A stretch of 64,000 bases of DNA from Tausonia pullulans (Eukaryota; Basidiomycota; Tremellomycetes; Cystofilobasidiales; Mrakiaceae): contig OX637634.1 in the NCBI GenBank assembly GCA_951802195.1, forward strand, positions 1 to 64,000. Direction: 5' to 3'. A model generated the notes under the pieces. The model saw only the letters and a program-made list of their open reading frames with translations, was not told where the DNA came from and ran no database searches. The position numbers and the translations under genes are program-made. Below, in pieces: positions 31,262 to 43,200 of this stretch. The first letter of the stretch is position 1. Every line of letters starts with the position of its first letter.

Positions 31262-32823
31262 TCACTTGAGGAGCTCCTCGACGACCCGATCCTCGCTGAT
31301 GTTCCGTACGTTGTTGCTAGCGAGACGGTGAACACCATCAGCGCACTCCGACACTGACACACCGAACACTCTAGACTCACCCCCGATAGTTGAGCCGCCT
31401 CAGCACATCAATGACCTTGGCCCGCCCAAAGCCCAGTCCCTCAAACTTCTCCACCTCGCGCCGGTCGAGCCCCGCGAGCGCAATTGCCTGTTCCTCCGCG
31501 CTGCCGTTACCGTTTGCCCGTGTTGCTGATGGTGTGCTCCCGGAAGAAGGGTGGGAGGAAGAGGAAGAAGAGCTGCCGGCGCCCGGCGCGCCCGCGTACG
31601 CCTGCGCCCAGTACCTCGCCGTGTCATTGAAGGACTCGCGCGAGGTTATGTAGTGCTTGGCAACCTCGGCGTCCTGCGGGTCCGAGGGCTCTGGGCTGCA
31701 AAGGAGCGATTGGAGCGAGATGAGCGTCGATTTCAGGGTCAGGACGGGGGACCATTGGTCTAGAGGTGAAGGTGGGTAGGAAAGCGTACGAGCGTTAGTA
31801 GAGTCATTAATAGAGAGAACAAGCAGGGAGACAGCACCTTTGAGGATGTCGAGGCCTGATAGAGTCTGGCGTTAGCTTCCGGGAGAGAGACGATGGACAG
31901 GGAGGAGTAGCGCGTCGAATTCTCGGCAATGACGAGACGCGTCGTCCTGACGATAGCCACAGGCTGCGCGTTGGGCCCGAATCGGAGTGGACTCACAGAT
32001 GGCGCCCTAGAGATGAACAGAAGGAAGAAGAGCCCGCCGAGCATGTCAGTCCTTTGGCTGCGACTGGCTGATCTGTCTGTCTCCGACGACCATGCCACGC
32101 ACCGACTGGGAGGAGACGTTCGGGTCTGGGTTCAGGAGACGAAAGTTAGCTCCCCTTCCTAGGGCCACAGCAAAGGCCATGCGAGGTCTCACGGTATAGC
32201 TTGCTGGAGGAGCAGCACATACAGTTCTCGGGTCAGCCTGCGAGTGCGCCGTTGCGTCGACGCGCCTCAAACGCACGTGATGAACTTCATCTTGACGGGC
32301 GCGAACGGGTACTGCTCCGGGATGACAATGTCGACCTCGTAGTTGCCGCCTTCGTACGGTGTGTCGGACTGGCGTGTGTCGGGTCAGGCTTCCAAAGAGA
32401 GGAAAGGGGGATCGCGTCTCGTCGCTGGGGTAGACAGCAAGGGTCCTCGCTGACTACTTACGGGACCCGGGAAGGAGCCGAGTAAGTGGAAAGGTGAGTC
32501 GTCTTGCGAGAAAAAGAGGCGGGCGTGAGCGGAGAGAGTACAACGACCACCGGGCAGAACGGGAGCGACCGACCGATCACTGAAGGGGACAACGGGCCGC
32601 GCGCGAGCGAGCGGATGACAGCGGTCAGCGTGCCGCCATGCCTCGTTCATCCGATCGTTTGCCTGAGAGGAGGACTGACTGGAGATCTTGATGAGGGACG
32701 TCTTGTCCTTCTGACAATCTGGCGTGGGAGAGGCGGCGGGATGAGGGGGGATCGACCGCGAACGCGGGGAGACGACCGACCTGCGATCTCCTTGTTGATG
32801 CGGCGCATGCGGGCTTCAGACAT
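31262..32823 (-). CDS. UBC1: Ubiquitin-conjugating enzyme E2 with UBA domain (Ubc1/E2-25K)
   Basis: Accepts ubiquitin from E1 and builds K48-linked chains. MSEARMRRINKEIADCQKDK opens the UBC fold, with DDSPFHLLGSFPGPSDTPYE, GGNYEVDIVIPEQYPF and a catalytic stretch AICLDILKDQWSPVLTL. The active-site Cys codon is split by an intron (ATCT | GCCTC, near 31850-31990). After SRESFNDTARYWAQAYAG and a Ser-rich linker come about 45 residues forming a UBA domain (DRREVEKFEGLGFGRAKVI ... VRNISEDRVVEELLK). About seven introns. The E2-UBA arrangement and length match yeast Ubc1 and human UBE2K. Confidence 0.9.
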
Positions 32824-33014
32824 GTCGGGCGGGCAGGAAGTGCGAGCGGGCGGGGGGAAGTGAGCTGAGCGTGCAGATGGTCTCGATGGTGGTTGGCGTG
32901 TGCGGTGGGACGCGACGCCGGCGGGACCTCGCCTCTTCCTATCCTCCCGCGAGGCGCCCGCCCGACGGAGGGAAGCATTCAGGCAGCCAGCGGCATACTC
33001 CATCCACCACCACC

Positions 33015-36000
33015 ATGTCCCTTGGCTCGGCCACATCCTCGACAGTCCCCTCAGAGGCGCCCAGTACGCCCCACAGGCGCAGCGCCTCCCCAGCGTCGAC
33101 CATCACCACCGCAGACGGCGACGACATGCCCGTCAGCGCCAGCGCCGCGGCCTCTCCTGCCGCGAAGGATCTCGCACCACCAGCACCCGCCGCAGCGTCC
33201 CCGTCCTCGTCGCCCAAGTCCCACCAGCATCACCCGGAGCGGCCGAGCCTTCCCTCGCTCGGCGGGAGCGGGAGGCGCCATCGACGGGCGAGCAGCACCC
33301 ATCGGTTCGTCGGGCCTGGCGTCGCTTGTCAAACTTGTCTCGCCTCGTCCTCTCGCTCCGAGAATAGAACCTCAGCGGCCCCGGTCGCTTGCGATGCGAG
33401 GAGAGACTGACGGAGGCTATCGTCCGCACTTGTTCGTGCAGCGTCAAGGAGACCATGAACGCCGTTTCCAAGGAGGGGCCCGATGGAACGAGGACCGTCA
33501 ATCACTGTGCGTTGCGAATGCTCTTCGTCGGCGGGGGCCGAAGTGAGCTTACTGCGTCCAGGACCATCGCGTCGACCCTCGTTTCCCCTCCCTTTTTTTC
33601 CCCTCCCCCCTTCTTCTCATTGCCTTTTTTCAGACAAGCTCGGTCCCGAGATCGGCAAGGGCGCTTACGGTCGCGTTGAGCTCGGGATTGACGTCCAGAC
33701 GGGCGAGAAATACGTTCGTATCGAGTCCTGTCCTTGAGTCCTTGGGATCGATCACCAATTCCCTCCTACGCACTTGTTCCTCTCTTTCCTTTCCAGGCCG
33801 TCAAGGAGTACTCCAAGTCCCGCCTCCGCAAGCAGGACCGCCAGCGCTCGCTCGCCCAGTCGCGTGGTCGCGGACGAGGTCGGCCCGTAAGCGTTGGGGG
33901 GACGGCGCCCGGTGGGGGAGGACTCAGGCCGCCGTCGGCGGAGGAGGCGGAGGCGAGCAAGTCCGGAAGGAAAGAGGGGGATCCGCTGGGACTGATTGCT
34001 CGCGAGGTGAATGAAAGAAGGGGGGTTCAAGGTGGGTTGGGCTGACGCGACACAACTTGGGTTTCTCTCCTCAGCTAGCCATCATGAAAAAGCTCGATCA
34101 TCCTAACGTGAGTGCCTCTTCCCCTCATCTCCCCTGCGTGTTACTCATTCTTCTCTTTATCTCAGGTCATTCATCTGTACGAGGCACTCGACGTTCCGCT
34201 CGACGATTCGCTCTTCATGGTAGGCGTCCTCTTTCCTCGTCCCTCTCGCTTTCAATCATCCTGATCTGACCCGTCGTCTGCCTCCTCTCAGGTCCTCGAG
34301 TACTGCCCGGGAGGCATCCTCATGGATGTTCCCGGCCCAGGCCAGCCAACGCCCCCACTAATGGCCGTCGACAGAGTCAAGGAATATTTTGGGCAGATCC
34401 TCATGGGACTCGAGTGTGCGTCCTGAACCCTTTCCTTCTCTTTATTTTGCCCTTCGGCTGACACGTATAGTGTGGTTCGCCTCAGATCTTCATGAGAACG
34501 ACGTGGCGCACCGCGATGTCAGTGACGAGCTCCCCGCCCCCTGCCCCCGTGCGAATGCCATTCTCATCTGGATTTGCCTCTTTCTCCCCAGATCAAGCCC
34601 GAAAACATTCTATTCACCGCCGACCACAGCCAAGTCAAGCTTTGCGACTTCGGTATCTCTGAAGTCTTCGTCAAGGATGGTGACGATCTCGTCAAGAAGG
34701 GCATGGGCTCCCCAGCGTTCATGTCCCCGGCCAACATGCGGCCAGGACCGATCGACATCCACGCGAAGAAGGCGGACGTGTGGTCATTGGGCGTGACGCT
34801 CTACTGCATGCTGAGGGGGAGACTCCCCTTTGAGCAGGAGAACCCGCTCGACTTGTTTGAGGCGATCCAGAGTCAGCCGATCGAGATCCCAGACGCGTGG
34901 CCGGAGGAGCAAAAGGACATCATCAGGAGACTGCTAGACAGGGATCAGGAGAAGAGGATCACGGTCGCGGAGCTGAGGAGGCACCCTTGGTTGGAAGGGG
35001 TGGAGCTGCCGACGGAGGAGGAGAACCTGTCGGCGGAGAGGATGGTGGGCGAACCAACAGCCGAGGAAATCAAGGGCGCCGTAAAGAGCGTTACGTCGGC
35101 GTTCGCAGTCATTCGGGCGGTCCAGAAGTGAGCAGCTACGAGCGATATTCTCCTTCTCTCCCTCTCTCTATGTCGCTGACGTCCCTTTCCCGTCTCACAG
35201 ATTCAAACGCCTCGCCCGCCGAGCCCAAGGCCTCTCGACCGACTCGTCCCGGGCCTCATCCGTTTACTCCACCTCCCCTCCACCCCCCCCTCGACCGACA
35301 CTCCCCCGAGGACTCTCGATGGCCTCCTCCGCATCAGACACGTCCTTTTCCTCGGCGCTCGCTCAGGAGGGTCAGCCGCCGCTTGGCAGCCACTCTGCTG
35401 CACCTTGCCGTGCCGGCTCTCCAACTCCTGAGCCGCCTACGCCACCCCTGGAATCAGGAGGAGGAGCGGATACCCCGCTCCTAAGCGCCAGCAGTGGCGG
35501 TGTGTCGGATGAACCGGCGTCATTCTCGGAGGAACCGACGTCACTCTCAGATGAGCTTGTGACCATCTCGGATGAGCCAGCGTCGTATGCCGACGAACCC
35601 GAGAGCTACGCCGACGAGCCGGAGAGTATGTACTCCGAGGAGCCCGAGTCGCTCGCCGACGGTCCATCATCACATCCATTGGCGCGCGGTCGGCAACCCT
35701 CCGGCTCCTCGTCTCATCCTCTTTCTCATCCTTCCTTCGGATCCTCGGATCGGGACTCGACTGTCTCCCCGTCCTCCTCCCGTTTGCCTCAAAGCATTCA
35801 CATCTCCTCACCCACTTCACCTCCCCTCTCCCCTCCTTCAACTACCTCCCCACAGCATTCACATCACCACCCTCCCCCACCACCCCTAAACTCCTCCTCC
35901 TCTTCCTCCTCCTCCCCCTCCTCAACCCAGCAGACGCACTCTCAGCAGCGCCCCTCCATCTCCCGCCTCGCGATTCCCAGCGCCAACGAAGCGAGTGTCC

Positions 36001-36092
36001 GGGATATCTCCGAGGGCCTCGAGGGGAGGATGACACGGCTGGGGATGGTGATTGTTGAGTCTCCCGGGGGCGGAAGGGAGGAGATTGGCTGA
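33015..36092 (+). CDS. CaMKK/Ssp1-type Ser/Thr kinase (SNF1/AMPK-activating class)
   Basis: A kinase of the Elm1/Sak1/Ssp1-CaMKK branch, expected to phosphorylate AMPK/SNF1-type kinases. A disordered Ser/Pro N-terminus precedes KLGPEIGKGAYGRVELG (Gly loop), AVKEYSKSRLRK (catalytic Lys), an insert of about 45 residues rich in Arg/Gly, AIMKKLDHPN, VLEYCPGGILMDVPGPG (the VMEVP-like signature of CaMKKs), ENDVAHRD-IKPENI split by an intron inside the catalytic loop, LCDFGISEVF, GSPAFMSPANMRPG, and KADVWSLGVTLYCML. The APE motif is SPA-N here. The C-terminus is long, with eight acidic heptads and Ser/Pro/His-rich tracts. About nine introns. Confidence 0.85.
35505..35672 (+). repeat. Eight acidic heptad repeats inside the kinase tail
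   Basis: A 21-bp period encodes variants of (S/A)-D-E-P-x-S-x: SDEPASF, SEEPTSL, SDELVTI, SDEPASY, ADEPESY, ADEPESM, YSEEPESL and a final ADGP. Each copy is strongly acidic with Ser/Thr. They lie about 370 bp after the kinase domain ends. Confidence 0.85.
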
Positions 36093-36477
36093 TGAGGGAG
36101 GGAGGCAGGGAGGGGGGATAGGGGAAGAGCGCCCGTCGATGCTGCGGCTACGTGTTTCGTGTTGGTATTTAGACTTTGCCTGTCCCTTCTCTTGTCTTCT
36201 CTTCTCTTTCATTTTCTTGGGTTTCCCCTCGTCCTATTTTATTCGCGTTGCCGAGACGCATGCACAAGACGACAGACGAGAAGAAGGCAGACGGCCTAAG
36301 CGAGAAGAGGCAAGCCATGAGAACACCGAAGAGAAAAAAATCGCAACAGCGGGGTGAAAGGGGGAACTCGTGGAGTGATGTGGAAGAGAGAGAGGAGGAT
36401 CAGCGTTTGCCCTCAGCTTCTCCACAGATCTCGGCGCGACTTGTGCGTCGTTGTTCTCTCTCCCTTCTCTCACCGGC
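36093..36477. other. 3' flank of the kinase gene
   Basis: About 385 bp of probable 3' untranslated sequence between convergent genes; nothing else recognised. Confidence 0.35.
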
Positions 36478-36579
36478 CTAGCCCATATATTCGCGGTCTT
36501 GATGGTGTACGCCGTCGTCATCAATCCAGCGGATCTCAGCGCTATCAGCCTTGTCTTGGAAGTAGTCTTCGCGCGCCAT
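36478..36579 (-). CDS. Possible 33-residue microprotein
   Basis: A single-exon frame starting MAREDYFQDKADSAEIRW and ending DREYMG. The composition is acidic, with one Trp and a His pair, and looks like folded protein with clean stop and start; it is unlike the low-complexity frames around it. No upstream acceptor site adjoins the ATG, so it is more likely a complete small gene than the last exon of a larger one. I recognise no family. It sits alone in a gene-poor stretch downstream of the kinase. Confidence 0.4.
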   Translation of the reverse strand: MAREDYFQDKADSAEIRWIDDDGVHHQDREYMG

Positions 36580-38396
36580 GATCGTGGCGATGTCAGTTCC
36601 TACGCTTCGGGCGAAGATGGGCGGTGAAGGCGCGAGACTCAAAAAGGGGCTGGCTCGCCCGCTCGACAGCAGCAGAAGCGCAAATTCGGGGTTTGTTCCG
36701 AGGGCTGAGGCCGAAGGATCAGCCTAGAGTTGGAGTCGGGCGAATTGTGGGTAAGCCGGACGAAGGGAAAACAAAGGCGACTGGATGGGTTCACTGGTCT
36801 CAACTTCGGGGATCGGCAACTCGCGAGATACGAAAACGCCTGCCATCGGCCGTCGAATTTTCATCAATGTGGCAAGACTTCCTTCTTATCTTAGAGACCT
36901 TCCATCATGACGATTCGAGGCAAGGAGTGTCGTTTGCTTCTTATGGACGGAGGACGCTTCTCGGGGGCTGCTTTAGTGACAGACAGAAGAAACGTAACGC
37001 TTCGTGCACAGTCATCGACGGTTGAAATGCGGCACCTCATTCCCATGAAGTCCTTCTGTATCCGTCTCTAAACGCTCTAAGGCAAGAGCGTGCTTATCAT
37101 TGGGAAAGATAGAGCGAGAGCGAGGTCATAAAAGAACTGCGCCTGGGTTCACGGTTTGACCGCTCTCGGGCGTCGTCGCTTCCCGAACCGACTTGCGTCG
37201 TTCCTCTCTATCCTCCATTACCAAGCATCGTGCCACCGTCGTACAATGCCCTCAACAACAACCCGATGGCCTTTTCACTCGATTTCTTTGTTCGGGCCCT
37301 TGATCGCCTCTGCAACACGAGAATCTGGGATGTGTGTGATCAGCTGAGCGCGAGCGATCGTCTAGCCCCGAGCGCCAAGGCAAGACTGGCATCCCCCGGC
37401 TCCCACGCTGATCAGGTTGGATAAGACTTGATCGAAAGGAATTGGGGCTTATCGAGAAGAGAAGGATCCCGGATCGCTGGGTTGCCGTTAGTCTCTCAGG
37501 AAAGGCATGATGAGACTTGGTGTGAGGGAGGATGGAAAGGAGTTGACGTCCTGCATCTGTCTCGTTTCGGCCTTGGATGTGCGTCTCTTGTACCAAGAGG
37601 AAAAACTATGAGTATCACGTTTCTTTGAGCACTAGAGCACTTGTTGTCAAGTGGGTCAGCACGGATAATATTCGCCTTGGAAAGCGCATGGCGTGAACCT
37701 CGCATCGCTCTGCGTGAAAGGGCAATCAGTTCGCTTCGTCGTGTTCGTTCATCCGGATCAGGTCAACCGACTGCCAACAGATTCACGTTCAGCCCTTTGA
37801 CACGCAGGTCAATATTCAGGTCTCTCTCGCATGACCTGAAATAGCTCTTCACTCCCTTGGCACCCCGGTCTTCGGTTCAGTGTTCAGTGGCGCTCGTCAC
37901 CTGGTGTTGTGCGATGTTGACCCGCTCTTCCTAGAGCGAGCGTACGGACCGACTCCACCGTCCTCGTCCTCGGATAGATCTCTCCTGTTTCCACGTGCGG
38001 GATCTCGGATCTCCTTCCTTGTCAAGTCCGCCGACGATTCACGAGCGCCAAGACCAAGGGACTCACACGACCACTTGCGGATCTTTCTCTCTCGTCAAAG
38101 GAGGCCCCGCATGGCTCGTACCTGCCACCTCGCGTACCACCGGTCAGGAGGACTGACGGGCGATAACGCCCCGGCGGTCTCGCCCGAGTCTGTGAACAGC
38201 GCGCCCGTGTCACCGGAGTCTTTTTGTCCCTCCGTTTCTTTGGCAAAATGAGGGAGAAAAGTGTGGAGGAGTAAGGGAGAGGACGAGATGGGCTGATTTT
38301 CTTGTGCGTCGATCTACTCCCAACTCCCATATCACAGCTCTCTCTCTTTGCCCCCCCCGCCCCCCCTTCCCCTCCTCAAACACATCCCCTCAGTCA
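36580..38396. other. 1.8-kb stretch without a supported gene
   Basis: The largest empty interval in the otherwise dense part of the window. Frames of up to about 130 codons occur (for example 36624-37025) but have no recognisable motif. A 52-codon frame at 37266-37424 (MAFSLDFFVRALDRLCNTR...) about 140 bp after a CATAAAAGA box is the best of them, still weak. The base composition is lower in GC than the flanks by eye. A non-coding RNA gene is possible. Confidence 0.4.
37266..37424 (+). CDS. Weak candidate small ORF
   Basis: Fifty-two codons, MAFSLDFFVRALDRLCNTR through HADQVG. Residue mix is protein-like (amphipathic start, then Ser/Ala/Arg-rich). A CATAAAAGA box lies upstream. No family recognised and no introns; listed for completeness. 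Confidence 0.2.
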   Translation: MAFSLDFFVRALDRLCNTRIWDVCDQLSASDRLAPSAKARLASPGSHADQVG

Positions 38397-40097
38397 TGGT
38401 GTCTCTCCGTACGACGGCCCTGCTCGCTGCCTTTGGTTCAGCCACTTTCGCCAATGCTCACCTCAACATCGTCCTCACGAACGACGATGGTTTCGGCTCG
38501 GCTAACATCCGCGCCCTCCACAACGAGCTCATCAAGCAGAACCACAACGTTCTCATCGTCGGCCCTGCCGAGCAGCAATCTGCCACTGGCGGAGTAAGTC
38601 TTGAACCCTTGTAGTTTTCCTCAATTATCCTGACAGCGATTCCCAGATCACACGCTTCCCGACGACCAATCTGACGGGCAGCGGAGGGTTCAACCTTCTC
38701 ACCCCTGGCGCTTCGTACGCTGGTATGGAGCCTGGAGTGCTCGATCCTTCTATCACATACTTCAACTCGACGCCGGTCGGGACTGTCTTTTACGCCCTCG
38801 ATGTTGTTGCACCTGTGTTAGTGTCGGTCGGTGAGAGATATATCGCCCAGGACGCTGAACGAACTGCGCGCGCCACGCCATTCTCTCTTTCCAGCTTCTT
38901 CAAGAACAAGACGGTTGACCTTGTCGTTTCGGGAACCAACGAGGGATCCAACCTCGGCCCTCTCGGTATGTCTGATGCCATGCCGCCTCTGTCACTCGTC
39001 CGTGATCTTGTTAACTGAAGGCCTTGACCGGCGCGCTCAGTGTTTACGCTCTCGGGCACCCAGGGAGCCGCTTACGCCGCCGTCGGCCGTGGTATCCCCG
39101 CCGTCTCGTTCTCGGCTATGAACAGCACTAAGCGGTCGTACAAGACCTGGAACAAGGACGACCCTGAGGACATTGGTTCGGACAATCGCTGATCGTCCTC
39201 GGCACGATCCTGCCTCTGACCCAGCCGAGTTCTTCCTTTCTTCAGCCAACATCCAGGCTAAACTGGCCGCGGACCTCGTCTCTGCGCTTGCCTTTGGTAC
39301 GAACATTGAGAAGGGCGAGAAAGTCCTCCCGGTCTCGCTCGGCCTTAGCGTCAACTTCCCTCTCATCAACTGTGAGGCGCTTGAACTCGTCTGGACGCAG
39401 CCTGCCGACGTTACTGACAAGGTTTGTGCTTCTATCAGCCACCTGCAAGGGTCTTCCCTTCGTCCAGACACGCATGAGTGAGTCTCGAGCCATCTTAATC
39501 GTTGGATTCAGTACTAATATTGCAACCCTCTTTGCAGCCGGCAACGCCCTCACCGACAAGATCCGCTTCGTCAACGGCTTCCCTGTGCGTTTACTCTCTC
39601 TAGCTCATCTTATTCTATCTCGATGTTGACCTTATTCCTATATTCAGACTTGGGCTGGTCCGCCCGCTCCTCTCCAACCTCCCCCTCCTCGTCGCTTCAA
39701 TTCTGACCCGCCTTGTCCCCCCTCCCCAGACCTCGCCGATTCGCCCGGAATGAACACCTGCCTCAGCGGCGACTGTTCGCTTCCCTCCGAGACCCTCCTC
39801 GTCACGACGACGTGCTCAAGCTCCGTCACCGTGCGTTTCCTTCATCTGCCCTCCTCTCTCTCCCCCTCTCCCCCCCCCCCCCCCTCCCCCGGCTCCTCGC
39901 TCCCTCTCAAGCTGATCGCTCCCCCTCCCCAACGTGTCCAGGCCTTCTCGGTCGACTACGACTCCCCGCAAGGCTACACTGAGAAGGTCCGGGAGCACCT
40001 CGAGTACACGGTCCTCGGCAAGATGAACACCTCCCCGGGTACCTACAGGAAGCGCGAGTTCGTGCCCCGCCAGGGAGCCATCGCTCGCAGAGGCTGA
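38397..40097 (+). CDS. Secreted SurE-like 5'/3'-nucleotidase
   Basis: Acid-phosphatase SurE family protein. The signal peptide MVSLRTTALLAAFGSATFANA leads straight into HLNIVLTNDDGFGSANIRAL, which holds the metal-binding Asp pair (NDD), followed by NHNVLIVGPAEQQSATGG, the conserved DLVVSGTNEGSNLG (metal-ligand Asn), and LSGTQGAAYAAVGRGIPAVSFS. The C-terminus is DSPQGYTEKVREHLEYTVLG with a basic tail. About eight introns. Eukaryotic members are usually vacuolar or secreted; the signal peptide supports a secreted or vacuolar site. Convergent with the SYLF-SH3 gene (141 bp between stops). Confidence 0.87.
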
Positions 40098-40238
40098 GGG
40101 GCTCTTTCTTTCTTTCTTTCTTTTGTACTTTGATAATTGGGGTTGATAAATTGCATATTCAGATACATAATGTGGGGAGAGAACAGACAGGAGGACATGA
40201 TCGCGGTAAGGTTGGAGGGCGGAGGAGGGCCGTGCCGC

Positions 40239-43200
40239 TCAGCTGACAAGCTCGCAAAAGTCTGAGAGAACCAAGTCAGCGATCCACAGAAGGAAGAAGC
40301 CGGGAGAGAGTGCTTTTTCTTCTCACTGGCGGGGAAGATGCCCTCGACGTTGCCTGGGGTCGTTCTCGAAGGCAGAACCTTGCCCGTCCACCTGGACGCC
40401 GGCGCAAAGTAAACTTCACGTCAGCTCATCCCAGCATCCACATGATAAGAGTGCGTGCCGACTTACCAGTCCTGCTGCTTTTTCGTCATTTTGGTGATAA
40501 AGATGACATCTCCCTTCTTGAACGACAGGTCTCCGGCCTCCTGACCCTGGTAGTCGAACAACGCGATGGCGCGAGCCTTGATCCCCTCTGGCAGCGCCTC
40601 GCCGAGCCCCTTCTTCGGAGTAAGAATAGCAGGGCTGTTCTTCCCACTGCCATTGCCGCTACCGTTGCCGCTGCCGTTGGCGGCGTACGTCGAAGTGAGG
40701 AGGACGCCGTCGCTGCCACTGCGGGTCCGGTTGATCCCCTGACGGGCCTTCTCCCCTAGCGAACCCCAGTCCTCCTGCGCCAATGAGCCAGATGACGCTC
40801 CATAGCTGTTGTCGACACGCTCGCCGTAGAGCCCAAACTCCTCGTTGTCGCCATCGTTCCTTCTCCGCTCTCGGACCTCGTCGTCGAGCCTCCTCGGTAC
40901 GTCATAGCCCTCGTCACCCCACGACGACGACGAGGTGATGTACGTCGACTGTGGCTTCGCCTTGTTCCTTCCGAGCGCAGTCAAGTTCAACCCGCTCGAC
41001 AAGCGACTCGACAAGCTCGGCCTCCTAGATGACTTGCTGCTCCTGCTCCCTGTTCCCGACGTCGAGCTTCCACCTCCCGAGGCAGCGGCTACACTGAACG
41101 GGTCCTCGTCTCTCTCCTCCATGGGCGACCCAAGCGCCGAGCCAGAGGCAGAAGAGTTCCCTCGACGACGACCTTGGTATGCCCAGTTGGACTTGCCAGG
41201 TAGTGCTCCTGGGCCGCTGCCGCCCTCGCGGTACGACGAAGGAGCTGAGGGAGGAGGGAGAGGGGACGCCCCGCGAGATGAGCGCTCGTCCCACCCGATG
41301 AGGTCTGGGTCCATCGTAGCTCGTTTAGAGGTGCCAGTGGGTTCCGCGGTGTCGGCCAGGAGATCCTCCGACGAGACGTTCGACTCGAAATGTGTCTCAA
41401 ACGCGGGCTTCGCCGCCGCCCTGGGAGCAGTGAGGTACCCGCTCGTATCCGTCGGCGTCGGCGGGAAGTACGAGTCGCTTCCTCCGCTCGAAGTGAAGGG
41501 TTGTGGGCTCTTTGCGGGACTGTTGCTTGCAGCAACGAGCCCCGCTCCCCCGGCGTTGTAGTCCTCCGAGCTCGCATACATGTCATCCGGCAGACCTCCG
41601 CCGGCGTTGCTAGCTTTCGACCCCGCGCGCTTCCGTCCGCCTCCACTGAGAGCAGCAAACATCCCTGGAGGCCTCGGGCCAGGGCTCGACCGACCACTGT
41701 TGCCATTACTGCCTCCTCCGATGTCTGCCGCAGCGACCTTGGAGATCGAGTCGCCGCGCTTGCGAGATCCACCGAGGAGGGAGCCGGAGCGAGAACGAGA
41801 GGTCGGTTCGGCGGTCGATCCGATACCCTGAAAGCCGTACCCGATCGGAGAGCGAGGCGGCGGGGTCGATGACGACCAAGACACAAAGCGGTTGTCGTTC
41901 GGTCCGACGCTGCTGCCGAACTCGTCGAGTCCTGGCGAGTCCCTTGGGGCGTCATCGATCCACGTCTGCCCGCCTGGGAGACCCGTCGAGGCGATGATCT
42001 TGGAGATCAAGGGTTCGGCGAAGGGAGGCGGTTCGATGGTCCCGGAGAGGAGCTGCTTGGATGTCACGGAGGAGCCATAGGCGATGCGGTTGGCGCTGGT
42101 GATACGGAAGTGGTTCAACGAGAGGGTCTATTGGGAAGGAGCGATGGATGACGACTCACTCCTGACGCTCGACGATCACGCTACCCTCAAGGGAGACTCC
42201 GCCAAAGAGACCTTTCGTCTTCGAATACGAGTACACTGAAGAAGAAGGATCAGCGTTCACTCTCACTGTCAAGACAGGACGAGAGCACTCACTCGCTGCC
42301 ACCTTGCCCTTGCTGTTGACGCCTCCCATCCCCTCGGCGTTCCTCCCGAGCGGTCCCACGGCAAGCTACACACGCACGCGTCAGCCAAACCCCTTTGTGG
42401 ACCCCTCTGAAAGAAAGAGCGGGCCAGGGCGTACACTCATGTTCCCCCCCAAATTTAACGACCCAGCGCTCATGAACTGCTGAACTGCGGACCGCGAGTT
42501 AAGGATGATGAGAAAGTCCGTCACTTCGGCGCCGGCTTGGCCACCGAATCCAACGCCGGCGGTGCCGATGGCGGAGGGGGCGGACCATTCTAAGGGAAAG
42601 GGTTGGACTGGGGGTCAGCCGATGAAGGAGAGGATGGAGGAGAGGGTGGTAGAGAGGGTGGAGGAGAGTGTGGAGGAGAGGAGGTGATTGAGGGGGGGAG
42701 GGGGAGCAGGATGACACGCGCACGCGAGCATGTGCCACTCCTCAAGGAAAGAAGCTTCGCCACATTGAGAGCACCTCGTTTGAGTCAAGGATGCTCCGTC
42801 TACTCGGGAGGCGGTCCCATTTCTCCCCCGACCCCCCCCCCCTCGAAGAAAAGTAAAGCAAGGCCTTGAGCGGTCTTCTCCGCCCTTTCTCCGCCTCTCC
42901 CTGTCCGTCCTCGCTCCCCCCACGCGGCCAGCTCGGCGGTGTGCGCCGACTCCTCTCCGGAGACTTTTCTGTCGCCCTCTTGCTTCTTCGAGGACTGAGA
43001 GGAGGACTACTCACCCCCATTAGGCAGTTTGGCGATGACTACCCCGGAGCCCGCTCGCGCCGAGACAAGGAACCCAGCCCTGGCAAAGCAGTGAGACGAA
43101 GGAAGGGAGGGAAGTCAGGAGGGAAAGGAGAGCGTGCTGGATTGGAAGGAGGAATGGCAAGGAGGTCAGACGCACTTGACGACGGTGAAGATGGCGAAGC

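Noticed and set aside
40935-41561. 208-codon + strand frame
   Set aside because: Antisense to the low-complexity linker exon of the SYLF-SH3 gene; long frames on both strands are a by-product of high GC.
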